Assembly (NCBI GenBank): GCA_903873395.1
Contig: CAIQOJ010000109.1
Location: 1 to 64,000 of the forward strand
Direction of reading: 5' to 3'
Origin: an uncultured Acidimicrobiaceae bacterium
GTDB taxonomy: Bacteria > Actinomycetota > Acidimicrobiia > Acidimicrobiales > RAAP-2
DNA length: 64,000 bases
Shown: positions 34,976 through 44,860 of the stretch, one piece after another
How the letters are laid out: every line of letters begins with the position of its first letter
Position numbering within the stretch: the stretch's first letter is position 1
The notes under the pieces: generated by a model
What the model was told of the DNA's origin: nothing
The model's database searches: none
Seen by the model: the letters and a program-made list of their open reading frames with translations, nothing else
Translations under genes and position numbers: made by a program

Positions 34976-36499
34976 CTAGCGGCTGCGGCCGTGGAGAATC
35001 CCCATCACCTTGGCCACGCGAGCCGTAGCGTTCTCGGGCCGAGCAAAGCTCGTCAAGGGGATGGGCAGTGCGAACCGCTGGGAGGTCACTGCCTTGGCCC
35101 GGGTGAACTCACGCAAGCCATCGGGGCCATGGATCCGACCGAACCCCGACTCGCCCACCCCGCCGAAGGGCAGGCCGGGCACCATGGCAAATGTCATAAT
35201 CGAGTTGACCGAGGTCATGCCGGACCGCAGGCGGCGGGCCAACTCGATTCCTCGCCGACGCGACCGGGTGAAGACGGCCCCTGCCAGCCCGTACTCGCTG
35301 GCGTTGGCCAGATCCACAGCCTCTTCCACATCACGGACCTTGGTCACCGTCAGGGTCGGCCCAAAGGTCTCCTCCCGCACCGCAGAGGAGTCCTCAGGCA
35401 CGTCCACCAAGATGATGGGGCCGATACCTTCGGTGCTGATCGACTCGGGGCCACCGACAAGGGCTCGAGCACCTTCGGACAGCGCATCCTCCACGTGACG
35501 GCGGACGACGTCGACTTGGGACGGCATGGTCGGCGGGCCCCACGAGGCACCTTGCCCTGATCCGGGGCTCAGATCCTTGGCTTTGGTGACCAGAACGTCG
35601 AGGAATCGGTCATAGGCGGCTTCGGCCACATAGACCCGCTCGGTCCCGATGCACGTCTGCCCACCGTTGGCCATCCCGCACCACAGCGCAGCATCGGCGG
35701 CGGCATCGAGATCAGCGTCGGCATCGACGATCAGGGCATCTTTTCCACCGCACTCCATGAGGACCGGGACAAGGTTCTCCGCACAGGCAGCCATGACACG
35801 GCGTCCGGTAGCTGCCGAACCGGTGAAGGCGATCTTGTCGACGCCCGAGCGGCACAGAGCCGCCCCGGTCTCTCCCATCCCGGTCACCAGCACGAAGGCG
35901 TCCCGAGCCTCGGGCACGGACGTCGCCCAGGCGTCGACCAGCCACGCCCCGATGGCCGGGGTGTACTCGCTTGGCTTGAAGACCACAGCGTTGCCAGCGG
36001 CCAGGGCGTAGGCGATGGAGCCCATGGGAGTGAAGACCGGGTAGTTCCACGGACCGATCACCCCGACGACGCCGAGCGGCTGATACTCGACGGTGGCCGC
36101 CGAGTTGGCTGCCATCAGCCCGGTGGAGACCCTCTTGGGACCCAGCACCTTGGCGGCATGGCCAGCCGCCCAGTTCAGGTGGTCGAGCACCAGGGTGATC
36201 TCGAGCACGGCGTCGGCATGGGGCTTGCCGTTCTCCCGATGGATCAAGGTGGCCAGTTCGTCGATGCGCCCGGCCAACTCGGACTTGTAGCGCTTGAGCA
36301 GCCGAGCTCGCCCGTCGAAGCCCAGTGCCGCCCACCATGTACTGGCGGCTCGGGCCCGATCCACGGCTGCCCCCACGGTGGCCGCGGTATCGACCGGAAG
36401 TGTGGCCACGACCTCGCTGGTGCCGGGCCTGACGGACTCGAAGGTCTCCTGGTCAGCATCCAGAGGGTCGACGGAATGGAGGGAGTGCACGGTTGCCAT
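34976..36499 (-). CDS. Aldehyde dehydrogenase (succinate-semialdehyde type)
   Basis: A 507-residue NAD(P)-dependent aldehyde dehydrogenase. WNYP (151-154), GSAATGRR (227-234), the general-base Glu249 (MECGGKD) and nucleophile Cys283 (NGGQTCIG) are all in place, as is the C-terminal PFGGVGESGFGR. Sequence style resembles succinate-semialdehyde and long-chain aldehyde dehydrogenases of actinobacteria with a C-terminal extension; the substrate cannot be fixed. The ATG at 36499 is seven bases after TAGCCT (36507-36512), so it appears leaderless; the longer open frame is discounted. Confidence 0.93.
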   Translation of the reverse strand: MATVHSLHSVDPLDADQETFESVRPGTSEVVATLPVDTAATVGAAVDRARAASTWWAALGFDGRARLLKRYKSELAGRIDELATLIHRENGKPHADAVLEITLVLDHLNWAAGHAAKVLGPKRVSTGLMAANSAATVEYQPLGVVGVIGPWNYPVFTPMGSIAYALAAGNAVVFKPSEYTPAIGAWLVDAWATSVPEARDAFVLVTGMGETGAALCRSGVDKIAFTGSAATGRRVMAACAENLVPVLMECGGKDALIVDADADLDAAADAALWCGMANGGQTCIGTERVYVAEAAYDRFLDVLVTKAKDLSPGSGQGASWGPPTMPSQVDVVRRHVEDALSEGARALVGGPESISTEGIGPIILVDVPEDSSAVREETFGPTLTVTKVRDVEEAVDLANASEYGLAGAVFTRSRRRGIELARRLRSGMTSVNSIMTFAMVPGLPFGGVGESGFGRIHGPDGLREFTRAKAVTSQRFALPIPLTSFARPENATARVAKVMGILHGRSR

Positions 36500-36635
36500 G
36501 ACGGAGAGGCTAGCGAGGGATACGACTAGCCGCCCGGGTAGCAAGTCCCTAGCCATACGGGGAACTTCCCGAGTCCCCTCCGCCGGTCCGCGCCCCATCG
36601 GGACAGGGGTGCCCTACCCCCCCAACCTGTGCGTC

Positions 36636-37715
36636 CTACCCCCACCAGAAGGCAGTGGCGACGATCGCATAGAGGCCGAGCAGACAGACTCCCTCGAACC
36701 ACGTCGACTCGCCATCGTCGACCACCTGAGTCACGACGAAGGCGGCCAAGACCAGAGCGATCAGCAAGATCGGCGAGAGCACCAGGGTGAACGCACCGTG
36801 GCCGGTGGCGGCCGACCACAGCACCAGAACCGGGAAGAGCACATAGATGATCTGCAGGGGGCTCTGGACGATGACGGACACCGCATAGTCGGGCTTGTTC
36901 TGCGCAGCCAGACGCACGCCGACCACGTTCTCCACGGCATTGGAGGCGATGGCCACCACGACGAATCCGGCAAAGGCCTCAGACATGTGCAGCACGTGGA
37001 TGGCCGGGGTCAGGGCCATGACGAACCAGTCAGCCACGAACGCCGAGCACACCGAGGCGACCAGGAGCACGCCCACCACCAGCCGCATGTTCCACACGCC
37101 TCCACTGTGGACCTCGACCTCGCCGGTCGCACCCTGGGCCGAGGCAGGGATGGAGAATGCGAACAGCACGAGGAGGACCAACGAGGTCACCAGGCTGAGC
37201 GCCCCTTCATGGTTGGCCACGGGAATGTGAAGGTTGGCACTCAACGAGGGCACCGCAAGAGCGGCAGTGGCCAGAGCAAAGAGGGTGGCCAACTGCCTCG
37301 GGCCGACGTTGTCGAAGCGCTGAGGCCCGTGACGTCTGCCACCGACGACGAACGCCAGTCCGAGGACGGCCAGCACATTGGCCAGGATGGAGCCGACCAG
37401 TGCGGCGCTCACCACGGCGGTGAGACCGGCCCGCAACGCAAAGATGGCGAAGAACAGTTCAGGCAGATTCCCTAGGGCCGACTGCACGATCCCCGTGACA
37501 CCGGGACTGGTGCGGGCCCCGAGGTGGTCGGTGGCACGACCCACCGCCGAGGCCAACGCCGCCAAGGCCAGGGCGGTGACCGCGAAGCGAGCCAGCGCGG
37601 GGGCGTGGGCCAACTGACAGATGAGCGCTATGACGAAGAGGGTGCCTGATGCCGCCAGTGCGATCCGGTCACTGCGGGTAAGTCCTGTTGTCGTTACTGA
37701 AGTCGCCTCAGACAT
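36636..37715 (-). CDS. Ca2+/H+ antiporter family cation exchanger (CaCA)
   Basis: A 359-residue membrane protein with about eleven helices. The two inverted alpha-repeats are visible: GNLPELFFAIFALRAG in the first half and ASNAVENVVGVRLA in the second, each with the acidic residue that binds the cation. An acidic loop lies between (GATGEVEVHSGG). It should export Ca2+ against protons. The ATG at 37715 is seven bases after TAGGGT (37723-37728), so it is probably leaderless; pyrE ends upstream in the same direction with 17 bases between. Confidence 0.9.
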   Translation of the reverse strand: MSEATSVTTTGLTRSDRIALAASGTLFVIALICQLAHAPALARFAVTALALAALASAVGRATDHLGARTSPGVTGIVQSALGNLPELFFAIFALRAGLTAVVSAALVGSILANVLAVLGLAFVVGGRRHGPQRFDNVGPRQLATLFALATAALAVPSLSANLHIPVANHEGALSLVTSLVLLVLFAFSIPASAQGATGEVEVHSGGVWNMRLVVGVLLVASVCSAFVADWFVMALTPAIHVLHMSEAFAGFVVVAIASNAVENVVGVRLAAQNKPDYAVSVIVQSPLQIIYVLFPVLVLWSAATGHGAFTLVLSPILLIALVLAAFVVTQVVDDGESTWFEGVCLLGLYAIVATAFWWG

Positions 37716-37732
37716 GGGCGTCACCCTACGGC

Positions 37733-38302
37733 TCAGGCGCCCTCGTAGGGGAAACCGAGATCCGGGGCGGTGAGAAGTGCCCGGAACTCGAGTCCCTCGG
37801 CGGCGGCCATGGCCGCGCATGTGCCGCCCCGATCGACCACAGCCACCAGCAGCACGGGGGTGGCTCCCGCCTCGATCACGGCATGGGCCGCTTCGAGAAG
37901 GGACGTGCCACGAGTGACGGTGTCCTCAGTAATGACCACCCGATCACCCGGGTCGAGAGCGCCGGCGATACGCCCACCGCCGCCATGGTCCTTGACCTCC
38001 TTGCGGACGCTGAATGCCTTCAGCATCCGACCTCGGGTGGCGGCCACGCCTGCGGTCACGAAGGCCACCGGGTCGGCCCCCATCGTGAGCCCTCCGATGG
38101 CGGTGACGCCGTCAGGAATGACGGACAGGATTCCGTCGGCAACGAGGGTCATCGCCTCCGGTCGGCACACCGTCTGCTTGGAGTCGATGAACCACGAACT
38201 CTTGCGGCCCGATTTGAGCGTGAAGTCCCCACGCTTGACCGAGTGGTCGAGCAGATGGTCGCGCAGGGCGGTGAATTCAGTAGCGGGCAGGGGCTCGGTC
38301 AA
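37733..38302 (-). CDS. pyrE: Orotate phosphoribosyltransferase
   Basis: A 189-residue enzyme making orotidine 5'-phosphate in pyrimidine synthesis. The PRPP-binding motif VVITEDTVTRGTSL, the flexible loop with Lys residues (VRKEVKDHGGGGR) and the N-terminal FTLKSGRKSSWFID are typical. The start codon is a TTG (38302) preceded by GAGGAAC, unusual among its neighbours. It lies downstream of purM on the same strand but with 196 bases between, so it has its own promoter region, which contains a G-rich repeat. Confidence 0.93.
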   Translation of the reverse strand: MTEPLPATEFTALRDHLLDHSVKRGDFTLKSGRKSSWFIDSKQTVCRPEAMTLVADGILSVIPDGVTAIGGLTMGADPVAFVTAGVAATRGRMLKAFSVRKEVKDHGGGGRIAGALDPGDRVVITEDTVTRGTSLLEAAHAVIEAGATPVLLVAVVDRGGTCAAMAAAEGLEFRALLTAPDLGFPYEGA

Positions 38303-38410
38303 AGTTGTTCCTCACTGAACACGATCCGTCGGCTGAAGGGGCACGTTGCTGTATCGACAACGTGCTCGGCATGCGCAGACTGCCACGAACACCGGGTCGG
38401 TCGCACAGTA

Positions 38411-38452
38411 GGCAGGAGGGCGGGCAGGAGGGCGGGCGGAAAGGAGGGCGGG
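38411..38452. repeat. G-rich repeat with G-quadruplex potential
   Basis: The plus strand carries six GGG runs between 38418 and 38452 (38418, 38422, 38430, 38434, 38446, 38450) with loops of 1, 6, 1, 9 and 1 bases. The unit GGCAGGAGGGCG is repeated. It lies between purM and pyrE, in the pyrE upstream region. Confidence 0.7.
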
Positions 38453-38498
38453 AACCTTTGTGGTCAACACGCCAAGCAACTCGACGGGCTCTGGACGT

Positions 38499-39581
38499 TC
38501 AGGCATCCCATAGGGAAGGTCCGACCAATGAGCACCCACGCTCGCCAGCCTCGACATGGCCCACCACTCCGGCATCGATACCCGCCGCAGTAAGGGCAGC
38601 TATCGCGACCTCGGCGGTGTCAGCCGACACCATCAGCACCATGCCCAGGCCGCAGTTGAACACCCGGGTCATCTCGTCGTCATCGACGGGCCCCAGGCGG
38701 CGGATCTCCTGGAAGATCCGGGGCACCGACCACGTCCCCCGTTCGACAACGGCCCGGCACCCCTCGGGAAGCGCCCGGGGAATGTTCCCCTCGAAGCCTC
38801 CGCCGGTGATGTGGGCGGCCGCGTGCACCTCGGCGACTTCGATGGCCGAGCGCACCCCTGGCGAGTACAGCACCGAAGGCCGGAGCAGTTCGTCGGCCAC
38901 GGTGGTCGTCGCTCCCTCCCACGCCGGTGCGTCGAGGTCCAAACCCGCTCGCTCGAGCAGCACGTGGCGGGCCAGGGTGTACCCGTTCGATCGAAGCCCG
39001 GGCGAGCCCAGACCGACCAGCACGTCCCCTGGCTGGACCCGAGCAGATCCCAGCACTGCATCCCGGTCGACCACGCCCACCGCGAAGCCGACCAGATCAA
39101 ACTCGTCTGCCGCCATGACCCCGGCATGTTCAGCCATCTCCCCGCCGAGCAGCGTGGCCCCGACCTGACGACATCCTTCGGCCACCCCACTGACCAGCTC
39201 AGCCATGCGTTCAGGCTCGACGGCCCCGGTGGAGATGTAGTCCAAGAAGAACAGGGGCTCGGCCCCCTGACACACGAGGTCATCGACACACATGGCGACC
39301 AGATCGATGCCTACCGTGTCGAGCCGGCCAGCCAACCGTGCCACCTCGAGCTTGGTTCCCACCCCGTCCGTGGCCGCCACCAGAACAGGTTGGCCATAGC
39401 GGGCGGTGTCGAGAGCGAAGAGTCCACCGAAGTCGCCCAGACCGCCGAGAACCTCGGGGCGTCGCGTGGAGGCGACCATCGGCTTGATCAACTCGACTGC
39501 GGTCTCACCGGCATCGATATCCACGCCGGCTGCGGCATAGGTGGCAGGCACCGGCGCCCCATCGTTCACCGTTGCGCTCAC
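38499..39581 (-). CDS. purM: Phosphoribosylformylglycinamidine cyclo-ligase (AIR synthetase)
   Basis: A 360-residue ATP-dependent enzyme that closes the imidazole ring. The Gly-rich ATP loop GLGSPGLRSNGYTLAR, TDGVGTKLEVA, and GGEMAEHAGV are standard. It begins with a GTG overlapping the purF stop as GTGA, so it is made with PurF. Length is normal (about 345). The C-terminus ends at SLVGPSLWDA, not obviously truncated. Confidence 0.95.
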   Translation of the reverse strand: MSATVNDGAPVPATYAAAGVDIDAGETAVELIKPMVASTRRPEVLGGLGDFGGLFALDTARYGQPVLVAATDGVGTKLEVARLAGRLDTVGIDLVAMCVDDLVCQGAEPLFFLDYISTGAVEPERMAELVSGVAEGCRQVGATLLGGEMAEHAGVMAADEFDLVGFAVGVVDRDAVLGSARVQPGDVLVGLGSPGLRSNGYTLARHVLLERAGLDLDAPAWEGATTTVADELLRPSVLYSPGVRSAIEVAEVHAAAHITGGGFEGNIPRALPEGCRAVVERGTWSVPRIFQEIRRLGPVDDDEMTRVFNCGLGMVLMVSADTAEVAIAALTAAGIDAGVVGHVEAGERGCSLVGPSLWDA

Positions 39582-41050
39582 GCCCGGTCGGATGCGGCGG
39601 CAGGCACCGGAGACGGGTCGGCCAGTTCGATCGTCACCGGCACGGGCACGGGGTAGTTGCCGGTGAGACAGGCATCACAGAACCCGGCACCAGGAGCATC
39701 GATGGCCTCGACGAGGTGGTCAAGGGTCAGGTATTCGATGGAGTCGACCTTCAGATACTCGGCGATCTCGTCAGGTGTCTTGATGGCGGCCAGGAGCTCA
39801 CTGCGGTCCGGGGTGTCGATGCCATAGAAACAGGGCCACCGGAACGGTGGTGACGAGATGCGCAGATGCACCTCGGTCGCTCCCGACTCCCGCAGCATCG
39901 TGACCATGGCCCGGGTCGTTGTCCCACGGACGATGGAGTCGTCGACCACCACCACACGCTTGCCGGAGATGTTCTCACGCAGTGGATTGAGCTTCCGGCG
40001 CACGCCGAGCGCCCGCTCCGCCTGGGTGGGGGCGATGAAGGTCCGACCGATGTAGCGGTTCTTCACCAGGCCCTGCCCATAGGGGATGCCCGCTGCGAGC
40101 GCATAGCCCTCGGCTGCCGGCACACCCGAGTCGGGCACGCCCATGACCATGTCGGCCTCGACGGGACGCTGGGTGGCCAGGAGCTGACCCATGCGTCGAC
40201 GGGCGCCATGGACCTCGTTGCCATACAGGGTGGTATCGGGTCGGGCGAAGTAGACGAACTCGAAGATGCAGAGCTTGGGGTCGAGACGCTCGGCGGCGAA
40301 GGGCCGCTCGGAGCGGACCTCGGTGCCGTCGATGATCACCATCTCGCCGGGCTCGAGCTCGCGTATGAAGGTGGCACCGATGACATCGAGCGCTGGAGAC
40401 TCCGAGGCCAGGACCCATCCCACCGGAGCGGTGTCGGTCGCTTCGAGCCGGCCCAGACAGAGGGGTCGGAAGCCGTTGGGATCGCGCACGCCGATCACCC
40501 GGTCGGCATCCATCAGCACGAACGAGAAGGCTCCTTCGACCAGAGGAAGGATTGCCATGAGGGCCTGCTCGAGGTCAAGAGCGTGATCGGCACGCGTGCG
40601 TTCGGGGTCATCGGCCGGGAAGGCCTGCCCGAGCAGCTCGGCCACCAGATCACTGTCCGAGGAGACCAGCCCAGGCAGCATGGATGCCGCCTCGGCCAGG
40701 GCTGCGGTGTTGGTCAGGTTCCCGTTGTGAGCCAGAACGAAGCCGGCTTGGCCGACACCACGGAAGACGGGCTGGGCGTTGATCCAATCGCTCGAGCCGG
40801 CCGTGGAGTAGCGGGTGTGCCCGATGGCCAGATGGCCACGCAGACCGGAGAGTTTGCGCTCGTCGAACACCGTTGTGACGAGGCCCATGTCCTTCATCAC
40901 GGTGATGTGGTCGCCGTCAGAGACGGCCATGCCTGCCGACTCCTGGCCTCGATGCTGCAAGGCAAAAAGCCCATCGAACGTGAGATGCGACACGGTACGC
41001 CCCGGGGCAAAGACCCCGAAAACGCCACACGCTTCCTTGGCATCCATCAT
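39578..41050 (-). CDS. purF: Amidophosphoribosyltransferase
   Basis: A 490-residue enzyme that commits PRPP to purine synthesis. The glutaminase domain begins with a short propeptide MMDAKEA before the Cys8 nucleophile (CGVFGVF); HRGQESAGM and HNGNL follow. The PRPP domain has VVVVDDSIVRGTT. The four cysteines of the Fe-S type enzyme appear plausible (CLGRL and the C-terminal FCDACL), suggesting the oxygen-sensitive form, which is inference. The start ATG (41050 or 41047) is fixed by the propeptide; the upstream open frame is discounted. Confidence 0.96.
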   Translation of the reverse strand: MMDAKEACGVFGVFAPGRTVSHLTFDGLFALQHRGQESAGMAVSDGDHITVMKDMGLVTTVFDERKLSGLRGHLAIGHTRYSTAGSSDWINAQPVFRGVGQAGFVLAHNGNLTNTAALAEAASMLPGLVSSDSDLVAELLGQAFPADDPERTRADHALDLEQALMAILPLVEGAFSFVLMDADRVIGVRDPNGFRPLCLGRLEATDTAPVGWVLASESPALDVIGATFIRELEPGEMVIIDGTEVRSERPFAAERLDPKLCIFEFVYFARPDTTLYGNEVHGARRRMGQLLATQRPVEADMVMGVPDSGVPAAEGYALAAGIPYGQGLVKNRYIGRTFIAPTQAERALGVRRKLNPLRENISGKRVVVVDDSIVRGTTTRAMVTMLRESGATEVHLRISSPPFRWPCFYGIDTPDRSELLAAIKTPDEIAEYLKVDSIEYLTLDHLVEAIDAPGAGFCDACLTGNYPVPVPVTIELADPSPVPAAASDRA

Positions 41051-41278
41051 CGGTCGGTCACCACACACACCGGGGGTCGTCGGACACGCTCGTATGGCCC
41101 TGGGGACAGCCCCCGAACCGCGCCCTCTCACCCTAGTCCCGCTCACCGGGGTGCTGCCCGAGGGGCCGATCGCTACAGAACGAGGTCGATCGATGCGTGT
41201 GGTGGTCACCCAGGCGGCGTGCCTCGGGCCGGCTCCGGGGGTGCACCCGACCCCTGTCGCCGCGTCGCACCACGCCGA

Positions 41279-41284
41279 TAGCGT
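41279..41284 (+). promoter_or_regulatory. -10 element of the PHP gene
   Basis: TAGCGT, seven bases before the ATG at 41292. The start has no Shine-Dalgarno sequence, so this is a leaderless promoter. Confidence 0.5.
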
Positions 41285-41291
41285 CGGGGCC

Positions 41292-42134
41292 ATGATTGAT
41301 CTCCACACCCACTCGACCATCTCCGATGGGACTGATACGCCTCGTCGCGTCGTCGAGTTGGCCGCCGAGGCGGGCTGTTCAGCTGTGGCCTTGACCGACC
41401 ACGACTCGTTCGCTGGCCTGGCCGAGGCTCGAGCGGCCGCCGATGCCGCCGGCATCCGATTGGTGCCGGGATGTGAGGTCTCCTGCCTCCCGTCGCCGGC
41501 CGGTGGCGGAGTCCATGTCCTCGTCTACTTCGTCGACGACCCGTCGGGACCCCTAGGTCTCGAGCTTGCGGCACTCCGCAACGATCGGGCCGGTCGCAAC
41601 CAGGCCTTGCTCGAGCGACTCCACGAACTCGGAGTCCCCATCACCTGGGAACAGGTGCTGGCCAACGCTGGCTCCGAAGCTGGGGTCGGTCGGCCCCACT
41701 TCGCCAACGCCATGGTGGACGCCGGGGTGGTGGCCACGGCCTCTGAAGCGTTCGATACATGGCTGGGCAACGATGGCAAGGCCTACATCCCCAAGGCCCG
41801 TCTCACCGTGGGAGATGTCGCTCGCCTCGCTCGCGCATCCGGTGGGGTGGCTTCGCTGGCCCACCCCTTCACCACCCGTCTCGAAGGACGAGCGTTGGCT
41901 GACTGGGTGGCCGAGCAAGCCGAGGCCGGGCTGGTCGGCCTGGAGTGTTACTACGGAGCCTCATCACCCGAGGATCGGCGAGCGATGGTCGACCTCGCTC
42001 GACGGCTGGGCCTTGTCCCCACGGGAGGATCGGACTACCACGGGGCTCGCAAACAGGTGGCAGTCGGCACAGGCAACGGCTCGCTCAAGGTCCCGAACTC
42101 TGTTCTGGACGAACTCGAGGCTGCCCTGCTGTGA
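41292..42134 (+). CDS. PHP-domain phosphoesterase (TrpH/RnaAM type)
   Basis: A 280-residue PHP metal-dependent phosphoesterase. The metal-binding motifs are DLHTHSTISDG (3-13), TDHDS, SLAHP and GGSDYHG near the C-terminus. Homologues hydrolyse 3',5'-nucleoside bisphosphates such as pAp or trim RNA 5' ends. It is the only plus-strand gene between purF and purL, with its own leaderless promoter, so it is probably not part of the purine operon. Confidence 0.88.
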   Translation: MIDLHTHSTISDGTDTPRRVVELAAEAGCSAVALTDHDSFAGLAEARAAADAAGIRLVPGCEVSCLPSPAGGGVHVLVYFVDDPSGPLGLELAALRNDRAGRNQALLERLHELGVPITWEQVLANAGSEAGVGRPHFANAMVDAGVVATASEAFDTWLGNDGKAYIPKARLTVGDVARLARASGGVASLAHPFTTRLEGRALADWVAEQAEAGLVGLECYYGASSPEDRRAMVDLARRLGLVPTGGSDYHGARKQVAVGTGNGSLKVPNSVLDELEAALL

Positions 42135-42260
42135 GCAGGACCTGATAGGTCCGTGGGCAACCGGCAGAAGAACGGGCCGGCCGACTCTTCGCTGCGCTGG
42201 TTGGCGACAGTTGGTGCTGGCGAACGTGGTTACAGGCAACAGTGCCTGCCGGCGAAACGG

Positions 42261-44576
42261 CTAGTTGGTCACCGGGGCAACGCTGTCGAGCAGATCGGGC
42301 AGGCGACCCCGCCAGGCTGCCGTGGCCTCTGTGACGGCCACGTCGACGAGGCCATCGATGGTGATGCGATCGCCCCCCGTCGTACCGAGCACCCGGAAAG
42401 CCACGCCGGCATCGGCGGCTGCTGCCAGCAGGTCGTGGCTGCGGGTGGTGCAGACCACGACCCGGGACGGTCCTTCGAAGAAGAGTTCGCGGTGGCCGTC
42501 GATTCCCGAGACCGTCACGCCTATTCCCGACCGCATGCTCATTTCGGCCAGAGCGACCCCCAGGCCGCCACCAGACACGTCGTGGATACCGTCGACCACT
42601 CCCTGGCCGCCGCCCACCGTGGTGGCCACCATTTCGGTCACGAATGTAACCAGCCGTCCGTGAGCAGCCAGGTCGAGCGGAGGCAGGGTGCCATCTCGGT
42701 TTCCCCGGAGCTCGACGGCCCAACGTGATCCCGCTAGTGATGGGGTGACCGCACTCGAGGCCACCGCCCGGGGGCTGGCGTCGAGTAGGACGATGGTGGC
42801 ATCTTCGACCAAGGTGATCCCCGGCGGACGAGCAGCCAGGTGGTCGATTACTCCAAGGCCGCCGATGACCGGGGTGGGGTCGATGTCGCGACCGTGGCTC
42901 TCGTTGTAGAGCGACACGTTCCCGCCGATGACGGGCAGGCCGAGGGCCAGACAGGCCTCGCTCATGCCGTCGATGGCCTCGGACAGCTGCCACATGACCT
43001 CAGGGTGTTCGGGGTTGCCGAAGTTCAGGCAGTTGACGACGGCCTTGGGGACCGCTCCCGAGCAGGCCAGGTTGAGCGCCGCCTCGGCCACCGTGGCTGC
43101 CGTGCCCGCCCGGGGGTCGAGTGAGCACCAACGGGGATTGGAGTCGGTGGTGAGGGCGAGGCCACGTTGGCTCGAGGGCAGTCCAGGTGCAGCGAGACGC
43201 AGCACGGCACTGTCGCCGCCCGGGCCTTCCACGGTGTTGAGGAAGAGCTGATGGTCGTATTGGCGGTAGACCCAGGAGGGATCGGCCAAGAGGGCCAACA
43301 GGTCCGTGGTGCAGTCCGAAGGATCGGGAAGTGAGCCCGGTCCATTGGCCAGACGAGCGTCCTGGTCGGCCGGACGGGCGAGCGGGCGGTGATAGAGCGG
43401 AGCATCCTCAGACAGTGCAGCCGCGGGCACGTCGCCGAGTACGGGGCCGTCGAAGCCGTCCATGATGCGCAGACGTCCCAGGCCGTCAGCCGGTGCCTCG
43501 GTGACCCTACCGACCACGGCGGCTCGAACCTCCCAGCGGGCACAGACCTCCTCCACCCGGGCCAGGTCCGCCGGCGTCACGATGGCCAGCATCCGCTCCT
43601 GACTCTCCGAGGTCATGATCTCGTAGTCGACCATGCCCGGCTCCCGCCGGGGCACGGCGGAGATGTCGACATCCATGCCGACGCCGCCCCGCGCTGCGGT
43701 CTCGCTGGTGGCACACACGAGGCCGGCGCCACCGAGGTCCTGGATGCCCACCACAAGCTTGGCATCAAGCAGTTCCATGCACGCCTCGATCAGACGCTTC
43801 TCCTCATAGGGGTCACCCACCTGCACACTGGGGCGCTTGGCCGCCTCTTCGGCATCATCGCCGCCGCCGAATCCAGCCGAAGCCAGCACGCTGACTCCGC
43901 CGATCCCGTCGCGGCCGGTGGCCGAACCCAGGAGAACGGCCAGGTTGCCTGGACCAGATGCTTGGCCCAGCACGAGGCGCTCAGTGGGCAGGACGCCCAT
44001 GCACAACACGTTGACCAGCGGGTTCTGGGAGTAACAGGGATCAAAGGTGAGCTCACCTCCGATGGTGGGCACGCCCACCGAGTTCCCGTAGCCGGAGATT
44101 CCGGCGACGACTCCTTCGACCAACCACTGCTGCTTGGCTTCGGTCGGGTCACCGAAGAAGAGCGGGTCCATCACGGCGATCGGACGCGCCCCCATGGTGA
44201 AGATGTCCCGGAGGATCCCACCGACCCCGGTGGCTGCCCCTTGATAGGGCTCGATGCCACTGGGGTGATTGTGAGACTCGATCCTGATGGCCACAGCGAT
44301 GCCGTCACCGGCATCGATTACTCCGGCGTTCTCCCCCGGCCCGACCAGGACGTGTGGTCCCTCGGTGGGCAGGCGCTTGAGGTGCACACGTGACGACTTG
44401 TAGGAACAATGTTCACTCCACATGACCGAGAAGAGCGAGAGCTCAAGGTGGTTAGGTGGGCGTCCCAGGATGGACTCGACTTCGTCCCTCTCCCCATCGG
44501 TCAGGCCGAGGGCTCGATGCAGGGGCTCCCCCGTATCGGTCACCAGCACGCCGTCGTCGGATCCACTGCGCTCCAT
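42261..44576 (-). CDS. purL: Phosphoribosylformylglycinamidine synthase subunit PurL
   Basis: A 771-residue small-type PurL that works with PurQ and PurS. The segments MWSEHCSYKSS, GPGENAGVID, HNHPSGIEPYQGAATG, and SHGRDIDPTPVIGG are characteristic. Length is normal for the PurL-II form (about 750). The ATG at 44576 is six bases after TACGCT (44583-44588), so it is probably leaderless and independently transcribed from purQ, which lies 1.9 kb upstream on the same strand. Confidence 0.96.
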   Translation of the reverse strand: MERSGSDDGVLVTDTGEPLHRALGLTDGERDEVESILGRPPNHLELSLFSVMWSEHCSYKSSRVHLKRLPTEGPHVLVGPGENAGVIDAGDGIAVAIRIESHNHPSGIEPYQGAATGVGGILRDIFTMGARPIAVMDPLFFGDPTEAKQQWLVEGVVAGISGYGNSVGVPTIGGELTFDPCYSQNPLVNVLCMGVLPTERLVLGQASGPGNLAVLLGSATGRDGIGGVSVLASAGFGGGDDAEEAAKRPSVQVGDPYEEKRLIEACMELLDAKLVVGIQDLGGAGLVCATSETAARGGVGMDVDISAVPRREPGMVDYEIMTSESQERMLAIVTPADLARVEEVCARWEVRAAVVGRVTEAPADGLGRLRIMDGFDGPVLGDVPAAALSEDAPLYHRPLARPADQDARLANGPGSLPDPSDCTTDLLALLADPSWVYRQYDHQLFLNTVEGPGGDSAVLRLAAPGLPSSQRGLALTTDSNPRWCSLDPRAGTAATVAEAALNLACSGAVPKAVVNCLNFGNPEHPEVMWQLSEAIDGMSEACLALGLPVIGGNVSLYNESHGRDIDPTPVIGGLGVIDHLAARPPGITLVEDATIVLLDASPRAVASSAVTPSLAGSRWAVELRGNRDGTLPPLDLAAHGRLVTFVTEMVATTVGGGQGVVDGIHDVSGGGLGVALAEMSMRSGIGVTVSGIDGHRELFFEGPSRVVVCTTRSHDLLAAAADAGVAFRVLGTTGGDRITIDGLVDVAVTEATAAWRGRLPDLLDSVAPVTN

Positions 44577-44860
44577 GGCCGCAGCGTACCCGGCTGGACA
44601 GAACGCCTCGGGACCGGACGGGTCGTTGCGCCCCAAGCACTCGGCGTTTGCGTCAGTTATTGGTTGATGTCAGGCGTGTCGGCCGAATGGGGGTGTGTTT
44701 GAGGTTCGGCTTGGCCTGTCGGAGGTGGATGAAACCCCAGCACAGAGGCCAGAAGCTGGGCGCCGGCGAATGCAAGCCGATGTGTGGCGAACAGTCTCTC
44801 CGAGATACTCCCACTTGCCACCGTGGGCTAGTTCGATGCCGTGGGGGGTAGAGGAGGATC

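Noticed and set aside
41051-41291. Purine riboswitch upstream of purF
   Set aside because: No three-stem junction or conserved purine-riboswitch loop sequences can be found.
42233-42248. Terminator between the PHP gene and purL
   Set aside because: The stem is only six base pairs and no T-tract follows.
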